Source: Epiperipatus broadwayi (lineage: Eukaryota; Onychophora; Udeonychophora; Euonychophora; Peripatidae). From it: DNA of 64,000 nt. This document shows positions 35,169-48,689 of this stretch, one piece after another (the stretch's first letter is position 1; the number at the start of each line of letters is the position of its first letter). The notes under the pieces are model-generated. The model was not told where the DNA came from. It did no database searches and was given only the letters and a program-made list of their open reading frames with translations. The position numbers were made by a program, and so were the translations under genes. The stretch is from assembly GCA_028023455.1 (NCBI GenBank), contig JAQFVV010000503.1:122001-186000 (forward strand), read 5' to 3'.

Positions 35169-37441
35169 AAAAAAAAAAAAAAAGTTAGAACTCTGGTCGG
35201 GAGAAGGTGAACGTAAATGGTCCTTGGAAAACGATAGTAAACATTTTTCTTTTTGTATATAGTCTTTTTGTAAAATTATTAACCGGATGTTTTGTAAATG
35301 TCTTCATCAATCGTGTACCGTAATTACTAACCCTAAGTAAAAAATTTTTTGATCATTTTTTTAAGCAACTTTACTGATATGTAACGAGCACAGACGTTCA
35401 TTACATTGTTTTTTTATTTATTTATTAAACATGAAAGTAAATTAAAAAGTTCGCATTTAAAAATTTTCTTTAAGAATTAAAAATTGAAATTAAATTTCAT
35501 CTTAAACTCTTATATATTAAATCGCACAGATAAAAAAAATTATTAAAATAAAACTGTATTAAAAATAGAAAAGGTATTTTAAAAACAAAAACTTAAAAAG
35601 ATTTAGAGATAAAAATATATCTTTGATTTGGAAAACAGGTTAATTAATCAGAAATGGAAATGATAAATTTAATTAGTCAAATGTAAACCAGCCTTGGGCA
35701 TTTAAATGTAAAAACATCGGTCAGATAGGAAAACAATAGAAACTTTTAGCAAATTAAATAAATCCATTGGGAAATCGGACCTCAATGAAAAGGATCATCG
35801 CATCGATGACATAATGCCAAGTCAATCCTTCGAATACATATAAAAGGAAAATTTGGAAATTATTAATTAGTGAGTTATTATGATTATTATGATGTGACAG
35901 ATAGATGTTAGTGCGGAGGTGCGGGAGAAGAGATTGAAGGACGCACGTTCAATCCCTTCAGTTGTTATAAAATGGAAAAATGAAACATCGCTTTTCTTAT
36001 ATTCAGAGGACCACAGGATCATCGGAAAATTTAACGCTGGATTTCAAATGGCAAGCAATTGTAAACGATGAACATTTCTAAAACCGTAAGAACTTTCTAA
36101 GATATAATGAACAATATTAATTTGAAAACACTAAGAACTTTAAATTTTAAACTTTCCGAGTATTTAATTGTTACAAATAGAATCCTATCTGACCAAACTA
36201 AATTCTTTATTAATAGTGTTATTTCATGTATTTTTTTTCTTATTTATGTAAAATCATTTCCATTTATTTATTTTTTATTCTTTAAGTTTTTATCATGATT
36301 TTTTTTGTTTTTCGTTAAATTAATTATATAAATGTTAAACTTAAGTTGGGCGTGAATGGCTGTATTGATTTGTAAAGTTATATTAGGGGAGGGTAATCTT
36401 AGGTTATTTGTGTCGTTGTTAGATTGGGTCAATGGATTGGATATATTGATGTAGTTAGTAGATGTAGTCGGAGATTCGCTACTGGCAGAATCGCTTCATA
36501 TGCCGCACTCTCCCGTTTTGCCTATGGAAGGAATTGTAAGATGCAGAGCACAGTTCCTTTCTATGGAGTTTTTTTTTTATTGTTCTTCTCGTTAGATAGA
36601 AGTAATATTCCTGTCTAATGAGAGTCAATATCTTCTCTTAACCTTTTTGGTGCTGCCGTATTTCGTATTACATTGAATACATCAATGTATCAGATGGATT
36701 GATGCCAGTTTGACTGCGAATTTTAGCCTAAGGTTAAATAGGGACAGAATATTTTATTTTCAAATGCAAATCTATGTGGTCTATTCATACTTGACCCTAA
36801 ATAAAAATGCATTAAATTTAAGTTGTTTATAGACGCTTGCATGGATTGTTTATCGGTTAAGTATGTTTTGGGTTTTCATATTTGATCAAAATATATAGAC
36901 ATTCGATAAATAATGATATCTTACGGTGAGTATCTAAAATGTATTTATTCGGATGTCTTTTAAGTTATTGGAGAAAATGCAAGTATCTTATGGTGAATAC
37001 TATTAGGTTACGTATAAATTTCCCTCCGCAATTGTCAGTAATCAATAATTTTGTATTTTGATCGTTTATGTTTACTTTGAAATGTTTTTGACCGTGAAAT
37101 CTATGTAACCGATCTATATTCAACATTATAAACAAGCTTTCATAAATTTATATGTGCGAACTTAATTTACTTTCATGTTTAATAAATAAATAAAAAAACA
37201 ATATAACAAACGTCTGTGCTCGTTACATATCAGTAAAGTTGCTTAAAAAAATGATCAAAAAAAAAAAAATTTTACTTAGGGTTAGTAATTACGGTACATG
37301 ATTGATGAAGACATTTACAAAACATCCGGTTAATAATTTTACAAAAAGACTATATACAAAAAGAAAAATGTTTACTATCATTTTCCAAGGACCATTTACG
37401 TTCACCTCCTCCCGACCAGAGTTCTAACTTTTTTTTTTTTT
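35169..37441. repeat. Large inverted repeat enclosing copy 2 of the 1.8-kb family
   Basis: Arms of about 270 bp (35169-35437 and 37164-37441) are nearly identical in inverse orientation, including a terminal A run/T run, TTAGAACTCTGGTCGGGAG and AAGCAACTTTACTGATA. Copy 2 (35381 to about 37227) starts TGTAACGAGC, and its far end is the inverted form ending GCTCGTTACA, so this copy has terminal inverted repeats of about 75 bp. It could be a DNA transposon, or a rearranged copy produced by template switching. Confidence 0.8.
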
Positions 37442-37759
37442 GATCATTTTTTTTAAGCAACTTTACTGATATGTAATGAGCACAGACGTTCGTTACATTG
37501 TTTTTTTTTTTTTTATTAAACATGAAAGTAAATTAAAAAGTTCGCATTTAAAAATTTTCTTTAAAAATTAAAAATTGAAATTAAATATCATCTTAAACTC
37601 GTATATGTTAAATCACACAGATAAAAAAAAAAATTATTAAAATAAAACTGTATTAAAAATAGAAAAGGTATTTTAAAAACAAAAACTTAAAAAGATTTAG
37701 AGATAAAATTATATCTTTAAAGTTATCTTTAAATATATCTTTGATTTGGAAAACAGGTT

Positions 37760-37762
<3 letters not shown>
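37442..37762 (+). repeat. 1.8-kb repeat family, copy 3 (5' fragment)
   Basis: It carries 32 bp of the same left flank as copy 2, then TGTAATGAGCACAG and about 285 bp of the family, and is cut at the (TA)n tract. Confidence 0.85.

Positions 37763-37804
<42 letters not shown>
37763..37804. repeat. (TA)n microsatellite
   Basis: About 42 bp of TA repeats. Confidence 0.95.
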
Positions 37805-37807
<3 letters not shown>

Positions 37808-40800
37808 ACCCTTACTTCTCGATGTATAATATAGTTTGAAATACGACTAGCTCAATTAAATTATAATGCTTAATTAAAATTTGCATATCTATCTTTAATT
37901 TACTTTTATACTATCATATTCTAATTAAATTTATTATCCATTATTAAAATCAATATAGTTCTATAGTATGTACTAATTAAATAAGTATTTATCAAAATCA
38001 TGAGACTGTGAAGTAAAGTTACAAAGTAATAAGTAGATTTACATTGAGTCAATATCTCCTAAAACATTGTCTCAATGGCATAAGAATACTATTACCTCCT
38101 TACTATCCTCTTACTACATCTACAGCATTCTTATGGCTTTTAAATAAAATAAATTATCTTTAATAATAATAAAATAAATCTCAACTTTTAATTTTTTATA
38201 TAATTAAATAATCTCAGGCTCTTCTAATTATCTTAAAGTAATAATAATTCATGTAAATAAGTATGATAAGGGATTTTATATCAAACCTAAATACACCTAA
38301 CTTATTCTAATAATAATATACAATACTAATCTTAGGGTATAACTTAATCTTATCTATTTCTGTTATATCATCAATCATTAAATAAATAATCATATGTATA
38401 TCTTTTATTTTCATATAGCATCTTAATTTTGGAATAGATCAAAATCTTATAATTCAATAATCTGTGGCGATAAATAATATTGTAATCTTATAATGTGCAT
38501 TATAATTACCTTATGACCATAATAATATTATATGTTAATGTCAATCAATTCTTATAAAATGATATCAGGAAAATATTGTGTTTATTTCTAAATAATAATA
38601 ATAATTCATATTGTGCAAATATTATGTTTATTCAAATTATCTGTTGTCAAATGCTGTGGTGTAAAATAATGAACTCGACACACTTTTAAAACAAATTAAA
38701 CAAATTTATTTACATTAACTTCAACTAAGAATTTATTTACAATATTTACAGTTCAAAATTATGAAAACAAAGAAGAATAAAACAAAATAATAATACAATA
38801 TGTTTTCCACCATTATTAATTCATATTCCTAATAAGTAATTATACATTCTTTTAATGCTGTACTAATAACATTGAAGTATGCTTTTAAAACTTAGACTTT
38901 AAATAAATATCAGTGAACTTCAATTATTACACAGAAAAATTTATGTAAACAATATTTATATAGCATATGTAAACAATTAAACTTTACTAATTAAATTGCT
39001 ACATTACTCAAGTATTACTGTTATTCATTTCATCATGTACTAGTATGTGTTTACTTTACTATCAGCATTACTTTAATAACATAATACAAAAACTAATGTA
39101 TCTTTGTAATGTAATGACAATAATTGATTATAATTTATATTTCATTTAATGCAATTCATGCTACATGTTTTATCAAATATGCATTACATATATGTACTGT
39201 TAAATAATAATATTTAAATTATTCATTAATTTCAAATTCATAAAGTATTATATTAGATAAATTCTATGATTCTTTTCTATGTGAAATTATTACTTTACTT
39301 TATGTGTTATTCTACTCCTTCTTAATAACTTTCTATCTACAAAAACATCCTCTAAAACTTATTTAAACTTTCCGGAAATAATCATTGATTTTAAATAAAA
39401 AAAAAACTAATTATCCAAACTATTTATACTACGTCATCTATATTCAGTAAACCTTCAATCCAAACATAAACTTCTACATAAAACTTAACTTAATTTATCC
39501 AATAAAACAAAAATAAAATATAGTCTTTTAAATCTCTTCCTAACTTGCAATAAAAATAATTACTTATGAATAATAAATATAATTCTAATACTATAACATA
39601 AAAAAAAATATCAAAATTTATTTACGAAAGAATCATATAATTATTTCTAAGCTTCTTATGTAATGTTGTATCATATTTATATCATAAATTCAAATTATGC
39701 ATATTTAAATAAAACTGTCACTGCCAATATAATGTGTGTGTATTTAAAATATTTATACATTCATTCAACGATAACATGTCATTTGGTTGATCTAAAGAAA
39801 AACACATTAAATACATCAAAGTTATTATTATACAATTTTTTTTACCATAAATGATGATCTAATATACAGTCCGTCATCCAATATTCTTTGGAACTACAGC
39901 TTCATAAAATAAATCACATTTACACTCACAATCATTCTTTAACATATTACGTGTTATATTAATCATAAGATAAACTTATGCAATTAATTATTATATTACT
40001 TTTAGTTATTATTTTAAGAAATGTACCTATCTTATTTTTAATAGATCAATAATATTTAAATTTTATATTAGATAAATAAAACAGAATTCATATTACGTAA
40101 CTCCAGCGATGTCTTCTTTTCACCATAATAGTTCTTTAATCCTAGGTACACATTCACTAAAACACCATTTCCGTTTTCCGGTTCATCACGTGGTTTTTAA
40201 AAGTTTATGAAAAATAAAACGTTCTTTTAAAATAAAATAAAAGTTGATCAGTTCCTCCATAAAATATAATAAAATTAAAATAGTTTATCTGATCCAGATT
40301 CAGTTCTTTAAAAATATTATTTAAAGTTATTATCTTAAATTAGTCTATAGTTTATGAAAAATTATCATTTAATTATTTTAATTGACTTGGACGTCCATGT
40401 ATGTTTTACTTGCGCATTCCTTAACAAAATATCTAGGTAAGATTAATTTTCTTCATCTAAAAACGACCAGCGTTTAAATTATTTCAATATAATAATTTTT
40501 ATTATATTAAGATTTTTAGCTAATTATTTTCAATTTATTTGCCTTTTAAAATTATCAACATTCAGTCTTTTAAACATAAAGACTTAACAAGGCAAGTATT
40601 TATAAAAACTACTTTTATTTCTAATATCTTTACTTAAGATATATACTTAAATTTATAGCTTGCAAAATACTTTCTTCATAAAGAAGTATTTTATTCTTTA
40701 AAATATCTATTTTCTAATAGTCAATAGCAATTAGCTTTTAAAATTATATACTGTCCAAAATACTACTTTTCTCCATCTCGTAATTTTCCGAACTAATCCA

Positions 40801-42059
40801 GCGTTTGTCATATTTCTAGTATAAAGTTTCCGATATATTTTCACTATATATGATGTTTCCATGACCATTTGCTTGTAAATTGAGCTTAATATAGAGACGA
40901 TTGATAGGGAAAAATTAAATTAACACTGCATATTTATCATTTAAAATTTCTATAACTGATTTACAAGACACTCTTATAATTTTGAAAAATGATTTTAAAA
41001 GCGTCTATAAAATTTACGTAGCTATTTTTTTAATAACACAATTAACTTGAAAATTCAATCACAGAGTCCCCTCCTAACAATTGAACTAAGCTTTTATACC
41101 GGAAGAAACTTCCCATTTGATTGGTACATTTAAACAATCAACTTGCTGGCTTATTTACATATTTACCAACAACACAAAATTAAAAATAAATAATGACTTA
41201 TTTAATATTTAACATTTATTACATTATTAAATTTTAAAATAATCCTTATCGTTTATTTGAATCCACTAAACATTCTTTTAAAATATTCTTACTTACTTGA
41301 TTTCAATTTTAACTTTTATAAGATTATTTAAAATAAACTAAGTCTTTTTTATACGTTATATTTTTAAAGCAATACTTTAAAAATCAGATTTAATATTCTA
41401 CATTGATTTATCTTTATTTTTATCTTGTGATAGCTCACGTATTATTTATAAATTTTATAACATGATTTTTAAAATAGTTGTGCAACTTTATTAGATAACT
41501 TCCAAGCATGTGTGTGCATATTTAACTAACATCTGTTTTCTTTTACAACACAAGAAACGCTTGTCATAATCCAAAAATAACTAACAATTGCATTTTTAAA
41601 ACAAATATTTATTTTTTTAAAAATAAATAAGATATTATAACAGATTTTAAATTAACAATTCGATATTATTAAAATCAAATATTAATCTTCTATTTATGTA
41701 CTTATAAAAATTAAAATATTTATATTCTTTTATAATATTATTTTATCAACAATAAATATATACATTTAACTTTAACTTGTCTTTTTTAACATTTAAATTC
41801 AAACTTTTATTTATTATATTTATTAATGCAGTATTAACTATGGCCAGTTTTCCCAACCATATACTACTATCATCTTTACTTAAAATGTCTCTCTCAATTT
41901 CAGCACAATTTCACATATCAAATACTCATAGATTGCTTTAATTAAACCTTTTGAAATATTACCATAAGCAAAATTAACATCACATATTCAAATATATCTT
42001 AAATTTAAAATTTTTAACAGATTAGCACAAAAATCAGATGGTGACCCATACAAAAGGGC

Positions 42060-42062
<3 letters not shown>
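37805..42062 (-). mobile_element. Candidate very long solo LTR, or non-coding LTR-like element
   Basis: The segment starts TGTACCC and ends GGGCACA, with ATAT immediately on both sides inside (TA)n. That is the same arrangement as the two shorter LTR insertions in this window. A TATA box (TATAAAAG) reads on the minus strand at 41091-41098. No protein-coding region was found in 4.26 kb and no internal direct repeats were seen, so it behaves as one repeat unit. Its first 1 kb aligns with sequence from 62.88 kb, which supports a repeat family. A length of 4.26 kb would be unusual for an LTR. A solo LTR is the simplest reading but is not proven. Confidence 0.45.
41070..41098 (-). promoter_or_regulatory. 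Candidate promoter in the 4.26-kb repeat
   Basis: On the minus strand GGTATAAAAGC is followed after about 15-25 bp by TTAGTTCAATTG, an initiator-like context. Confidence 0.35.
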
Positions 42063-42105
<43 letters not shown>

Positions 42106-42138
42106 TATATATATATATCATAAATATATATATATAAC
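42063..42138. repeat. (TA)n microsatellite, interrupted
   Basis: TA runs broken by AAAT and TCATAAAT. Confidence 0.95.
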
Positions 42139-42193
42139 AAACTAACCAAAGGAAATACATATAAAAACAAAAAAAAAGACTTATAAATCCAAT

Positions 42194-42236
42194 AAATAAT
42201 ATCATATTTCAACCAGAGGACTGGTTTTCATCAGAA
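42194..42236 (-). ncRNA. Hammerhead-like motif
   Basis: On the minus strand the canonical core CTGATGA (42228-42234) is followed by a strong six-pair stem II (AACCAG, loop TCCT, CTGGTT), GAAA (42207-42210) and ATATGATAT, which can form a short stem III before a T. One extra A lies between the core and stem II, and no good stem I was found. It is probably a decayed or partial PLE hammerhead. Confidence 0.45.
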
Positions 42237-42305
42237 AGAAAAAAAATACACAGTAAAATGGCGATAATCAAAAATTACAGATTTGGTAAAAGATTAAAAA
42301 TTTAA

Positions 42306-42366
42306 TCCATTTTTTTATCCATATTCTTATATATATATATATAAGAATATGGATAAAGAAAATGGT
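42306..42366. repeat. Palindrome around (TA)n
   Basis: ATCCATATTCTTA and its complement surround a TA run. The arms are about 24 bp with two mismatches. Confidence 0.88.
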
Positions 42367-43129
42367 AAAGGATTCAACAGTAGTAATTTTTTCATACAAT
42401 ATTTCCTCCTATTGCAAGCCTTAGTAAAACCAGTTTTAAATATTTATGAATTATTTGTTTTACATTTTTATTATTTATCCTGGTTGCCAGCTTATTTGAA
42501 TTATATTATAATACTTATTACTGATGCTCATAGGAGATAGACAATTAATTTCTCAGATGCAATTTTTTAAAATTATTTACTTTTCAAAATAATACCAGTG
42601 TGCATAACAAATTAACAATCATTCCACTACAATATTTTCAAGAATTCTTCAAATACATTTTTATTAACTTTATATATACAAAATTTCAATGTGTGTTTGC
42701 ATGATACTTAATAACTTCACAATTCATAGATGATCAATGTTAGTGCCTTTGCTAATGGAAGGGTTACATTTTCTCATTTAATCAATACACTGAATGTCAT
42801 TGAGTAAAAGTTTATAGCCTATGTAATTCACAACAAAAAAAATGTGCAAGATTTATCAAAATTGGGTTAATATTTGTTGAGTTATTAAATAACAAACAAA
42901 TGAACAAAGTGACTTTCAAATTTATATATAAAATAGATCGATAGATAATAGAATATACATTTATAAATTAAAAATTCTATATTAAACTACACAATATTCA
43001 CAATACCAATATATAAAAATAAATAATAAGTATAACTAGTTTATCACATGTCTACCTTGCTGAATCGCATTTTACAGTTAAAATTTAAAAAGATATTATT
43101 AAAGACTTATAATATTAACATTCTTATAT
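42367..43129. other. AT-rich non-coding stretch
   Basis: No supported feature. Confidence 0.4.
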
Positions 43130-43583
43130 CAACAGTAAACTTTCTATAATGTAGCATACTAACACAATTATATTATTTTTATTAAATAGTCTATCATATT
43201 TATAAAATATATCTCTTTATTTTTATTCTTCAAACTGCTTTCCGCATGTAGAATAAAAACATTGTCAAAACAAAAACTTTCATTAAAAATAAATAAATGT
43301 TTGACAAATGCAGATTTAGATGTATCCACATAATATTGTAATTTATTATATAAAAGTTCGTTTATGAATTCTCTTTTTCCATGCAGATTTCAACCCACTA
43401 ATGTAATTGAACACCCATTAGCACACTTTTATATATAATATTATATTTCTTAAATTTGTCAACAGCATCTTTCCCATTAGTAATTAATCTACTAGTATTT
43501 GATCCAGCATTAAATGCAGCATTAAAATTATAAAAAACCAATGATGCAATTATATTATTTACTTTACTATTTCTATATGGCAA
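43130..43583 (-). pseudogene. Penelope-like endonuclease-region relic, minus strand
   Basis: The minus strand encodes K-D-A-V-D-K-F-K-K-Y-N-I-I-Y, like the start of the PLE GIY-YIG domain, then after frameshifts an E-S-F-C-F-D run and C-G-K-Q-F-E-E. The plus strand at 43.97-44.05 kb encodes a matching F-C-F-D ... K-Q-F-E-E series. The two relics are head to head, with 3' ends outward. Confidence 0.5.
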
Positions 43584-43737
43584 TGAAATTCATATTTTCA
43601 CTTCATTATTGTTCTTTATCCATCTATGTGCAAATTTATATTAAATATGTAAAAGATATTTTCTATTATAGCCAATACTCAATAATTTATTGTCATTTTA
43701 TATATAAATATTGGATAATTTATCATTTTAAAATTTA

Positions 43738-44160
43738 TATATATATATATATGTTTAAACGAAGATTTGCACGGGTTAAATATATAAAATACATAAGAGG
43801 AACATTTAACTTGGGATATACAAATCTTCTAATTGATAAATATTATATAAACATGTTATAATTAATTATAATATGTTCTTTCCATAAAGTTAGATCAAGA
43901 AAATTCATAAACATAAGAATAAATTACATTATTTTCTAGATAGATATAAATATGTTTTTGCAGAACATTCAGTTATTTGGAATGTAAGTTTTTGCTTTGA
44001 TGGTGCTTTTATTTAACATGTTGAAAAACAATTTGAAGAAAAGACAAATTAAAGAGGCATATTTTATTAAATATGTGATGATATAATTTCATTAATGTAC
44101 ATATATAATGTGAAAGTGATCATTTATGTGAGAACATTAATGTTAAATGACTTTGATGAT
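43738..44160 (+). pseudogene. Penelope-like endonuclease-region relic, plus strand
   Basis: Near 43965-44090 the plus strand reads R-Y-K-Y-V-F-A-E-H-S, V-S-F-C-F-D, then K-Q-F-E-E-K and, one frame away, R-Q-I-K-E-A-Y-F-I-K. The last run resembles the conserved end of PLE endonucleases. Stops and shifts are present. A short TA run lies at its inner edge. Confidence 0.5.
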
Positions 44161-45160
44161 ACTTTTTTTAATTTTACCTGTAAAATACTACTTAGGATAG
44201 CAGTTGTATTGTAAACTGGCTACAGCTATTATTTATTTTTACATATTGCTAGCATGAATATTGTAAAGTTTATTCAAGAGTTTTTGTTTATTGTATATAA
44301 ACATATGCACATGTTCACAATATTACTATTTTTAATCTAATATTTTATTGCTGAATTATAATTGCAAAATTCTCGAAATGATATTTGAAGATAGATAATC
44401 ATAGAGTAATCTCTATTTCTGTGGTATTGGTTGTCAAAGGTATAATGCTAACATAAGGGAAAGTCTTATTATTTTGTCTAGTTTTTGAAAATATATGTAT
44501 GGCTCATACAATACATATTTATTTACACATAGAATATATAATATTGATTTTTTTTTTCATTTGTATTTGTAATTCAAATCTGCATACATTTGTCTATGTG
44601 TTTTTCTATATAAGAAGGATATTACTTACTTCTTTATAATTTATATCTAGTGGGTTTTAAAGAATAAAGAAACCACTTTGTTAAGCAGATAAACAAATGT
44701 AAGCAAATTTGAAGAATATATCTTTATACATACATATATGCAACACACTTATTGCTTTATCAAGTTTAGTAAATTTATATTTTGAAAATATTTCTATTGC
44801 TTCTATGATACAGCAACAAAATATTTTAACATTATACCCACTGTGTATATATGCTAAATGTCATTTTAGAGTTTAAAAAAAATCAAAGTAAAAATTTAGT
44901 TAAATATAAAATTAATTTGTTGTAACTAATAATTGATCATTAATTTATTTTTCCTGCTAATTTGCTTAATTTATTAGCACAATAATTCAGTCATAAATTT
45001 TATTTTATTTTTCTACAGCTTCCTTTATTTTATTTTAAAAAGAGTATCTTTCTTGAAAGTGACTTCAAGCAAGTTGAGTTAATTTGCTGCACATCACATT
45101 CTGTGAAGTTTTTAATTAAATCAATTCTAATGAGTAATTGCAAAACAAAACCACTACATA

Positions 45161-45248
<88 letters not shown>

Positions 45249-48200
45249 AGTTCATTAGTTTAGAAAAACATCAAAAACTTATCGACCTGTATTATTTTAT
45301 ATATAGATTCCTTTTTACCAAAAGTAATAAATTCGTAGAGGATAAAAGTTTCTACAACAATTTAAAAAAAAAAACAATATTGAAATAAATAAATTTTAAT
45401 CAAAATCAAAATTCATGCATATTTCATATGTGGGTGTTAGTGTACTGTTGTTTACCATCTTCTTCATTTATTTTATTCTATCATCTGCATATATTGGATT
45501 TACATCACAAACTTTATAAATCCATTTGCATCAGAAAACGTGTGTGTGAATGTGCGTTGATATGAACACAGATTTTTAGGTGATTGTTTATTGTTACTGT
45601 ACATTATTTAATAATTAAAGTGAAAGGCTGAAAACCTTTCGCATGCACTTTTAAAATGCTTATGTGACAGTCAATCAGATGTAATGATGACTGCATAGGA
45701 AGCTCTTAAGTCGCAACACAAGACAGAGATTTTATAAGAAAAAGGTGGTTCAGTCTTTCACTTTTAATTACGAACTCCTTGAGCTTAATAAATAATGCTA
45801 TTTAATAATGCAAAATCACATGTTTTTGGAAGTGTGTAAATTGCTCTTTCACCACCATGATGTCAGATGAAGTCTGGATAAATTCTTAGTAATATAATAA
45901 TAAGAAAAAAGGGAACAAGAATAACAATCAGAATAAGTGTTTAAAAAGGAAATAAGGAAAATGAGAAGAAAAAAATGGAGCAGAAGCAGAAACAATTTTG
46001 AAAAAAAAAACATTTTTGTTCACATATTTTGTTTATGAATATCTTCATTTCGTATCTGTATATAGATAAAACAGCTTTAAACCATCAGCATTAATGCAAA
46101 AGCCTTGCTAAATATACTTTATAGAAGGTTATCTAACATTCGTTTAGAAAACAGTTATATAATATATTTTATTGCTTTTATCTCTGCCAAAGAGTATCTA
46201 AGTGCTCAGTGGTTAACTAATAGTTAGATGCCAGCTAAATTGGTCAAATAGTACTCACTTGGAAGTTCTCAGCTAATGTAAAAAATAGTAAGTTTAATCC
46301 GTATTTGAAAAATAGCTTTTGCCTAAGTTGGCGATTTTTTTAATTACCTCATACCACAAAATTATGTGTGTATGTGTGTGAATATATATATATGTATAAG
46401 GCAAAAGTAATTGCTTCGCTTTAAGTTGATATTAAATTTTAATTGCAACTTAATCGGTAATTTATTAAAATGATTGTTATCAGTTCGAGCCTTCTGGTTT
46501 TTAAATTATGAAGTAATTTCAGTGATTACCAACCTCTGTCTGTCGTTTTAGTTTTTATCTTCTTTTCTCTTTAGCATTTCTGATTCCAGGAAATGGGATT
46601 AACTCATTAAATATTCAGTGGTGAAAAAATATTCAGTGTGATTATTTGACATTTATTTCAAATGAATGTTCACTTCTCATTTTTATATAGATGCAATTTT
46701 TTATTTATCAACAGTAACGTAAAAGTTTTGCTTTCAGTACTATTTATATGTATCTGTAATGCATATGTGTTTATTTCGAATGCAATTGTTGATATATAAA
46801 TTTTAATAGAAATGCAATATTTGGAGTGAGCATTAATAATTTTCAATAAAATTTAAAAATTAGTAAACATTGTTTGAGTATGCATGCGTATGTTTGCGTA
46901 CATATATGCAAGCATGTATAGATGTTTAGATAAGAGATTTAAAAAAAGAAAAACTATCACAGTCATTAACTTAGGACATATATTATTTTCAAAAAATGTA
47001 TCACTTGGAATGGTATGATGCTGTTGATTAACATATATTCTATCTTGGATAATATGTATTGAATGTAAAACACATGTTAAATTGTTTTTAATTCTTTCTT
47101 TGCCAATAGTAGTTATCTAGAGCATGCAAAACTTGTAATATTACTGCTATATTTTATCTAATATATTAAATATATCACTTGCTAAGGTTTTAAGTTTACA
47201 TATGCAGCAACAAAATAGTTAGTAATATGGTCTGTATATATTTGTTTGGTTTATTAGAAATTATTTTGAATTATGAAATTACTAGTTGCTGAATTATAAT
47301 AGATTTACTATACATAAATTGAAATACCCCACCCCTTAATCAGAATTTTTGATCATATGTGAGACTTTTTTAAGAATTTACTTGAGTGAGTCGAACATAA
47401 TACCAATCTTGTCACAAAGCTTTGGCTTCTGGAAAAATAATTACTAAATGTTAAAATCTAATTAAAATACTTAATTGTACATCAATTGAAGTCTAACTTC
47501 TATGGTTTAACACAGTAGTGCAATAAAAAAGCTTGGGAATTGAAAAATCTTGAATTCATTTTCAGTTATGAAAAGTAAAGTAAAATTTCACTTTGGTCAA
47601 TTGAGTGAAAAAGTTATGTTAAATCTATCACATATATGGGTGCTTGAATTTCACATGATTTTCTGAAAAAATGATAATATGATTTATTAAATTAAGTTAA
47701 TAAAATAATAAAGATTATCAGGAAATTAGTTCTGCTACATATAAAGAAGATGATCATTCTGAAGAGTGTCAGGCTCTGGAGGTGGCAGATTTTGGAAGTC
47801 AAGATTGATAGACTATCACTATGTCTGTTATTTCCAGTATTCAGACTTCTCATTAACTTCTGAGCAATAATACCATTTACTTGCATTTTTACTAAGATTA
47901 TTATTGATTTAAAGTTTAAAAATAAAAATAATTGTTAGAAAAAATAGCACTTAATAAAAATTGTTATAGTTGTGAATAAAAAATAAACTCATATTGCAAT
48001 AATATTCCTTATTTTGCAGAAATCATTTCAACATTATCTAATTAAACTGTATTGTATTCAGGATCTTTACTATTGAATTAATAATAACAATATAACCATT
48101 CATAGGTCTATACAAGCTGGCTGGTTGGACTGCCTAGCTATCCAGTATGAAAATTCTAAACTTTTTTGTGGCATGAAATTTTTTTCTAGCTTCACTAAAT

Positions 48201-48689
48201 TTGGACTTTAACCTATTTTATAGATATGTAAAAAATAAAAAAATATTACCTATTAACCCTTATGGAAAATCAGTTTCTCATTAATGTTTTGGTAATAATG
48301 CAATAATAAATAAATAATAGCAAAAATAGGTTTAATTAAAAAAATGAAAATTTTAATTTTTTGAAATAAAATGTTAATTTAGGTAAGGAAAGTTTGTGCA
48401 AATATAATAAGAATATATATCTTGAAGTGATTCAGGTAAAATGAGGGGATTATAGGTGCATGCTTGGATTTTAAGTACTAAACATATGACTGACATTGTT
48501 GATCTTGTTGCTTTTTTATGTAAGTAAAAGTTGCAAATTTTGGTTATGAAAAATAATGGAAAATCATAGTTTATTGGAAAAATATAGTATACAATTACTA
48601 GTGTTTGAAAATATCATAGTGCTTTCAAACATTCAAATATTGCAAAACAAAAATGATAATAGCATAATCAATATTTTATAGGTTTAGCA
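44161..48689. other. Long non-coding stretch with a (TA)n tract
   Basis: No gene recognised. It contains a TA tract of about 83 bp (45164-45246). The frame at 47692-47886 has no recognisable domain. Confidence 0.4.
45164..45246. repeat. (TA)n microsatellite
   Basis: Uninterrupted TA run of about 83 bp. Confidence 0.97.
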
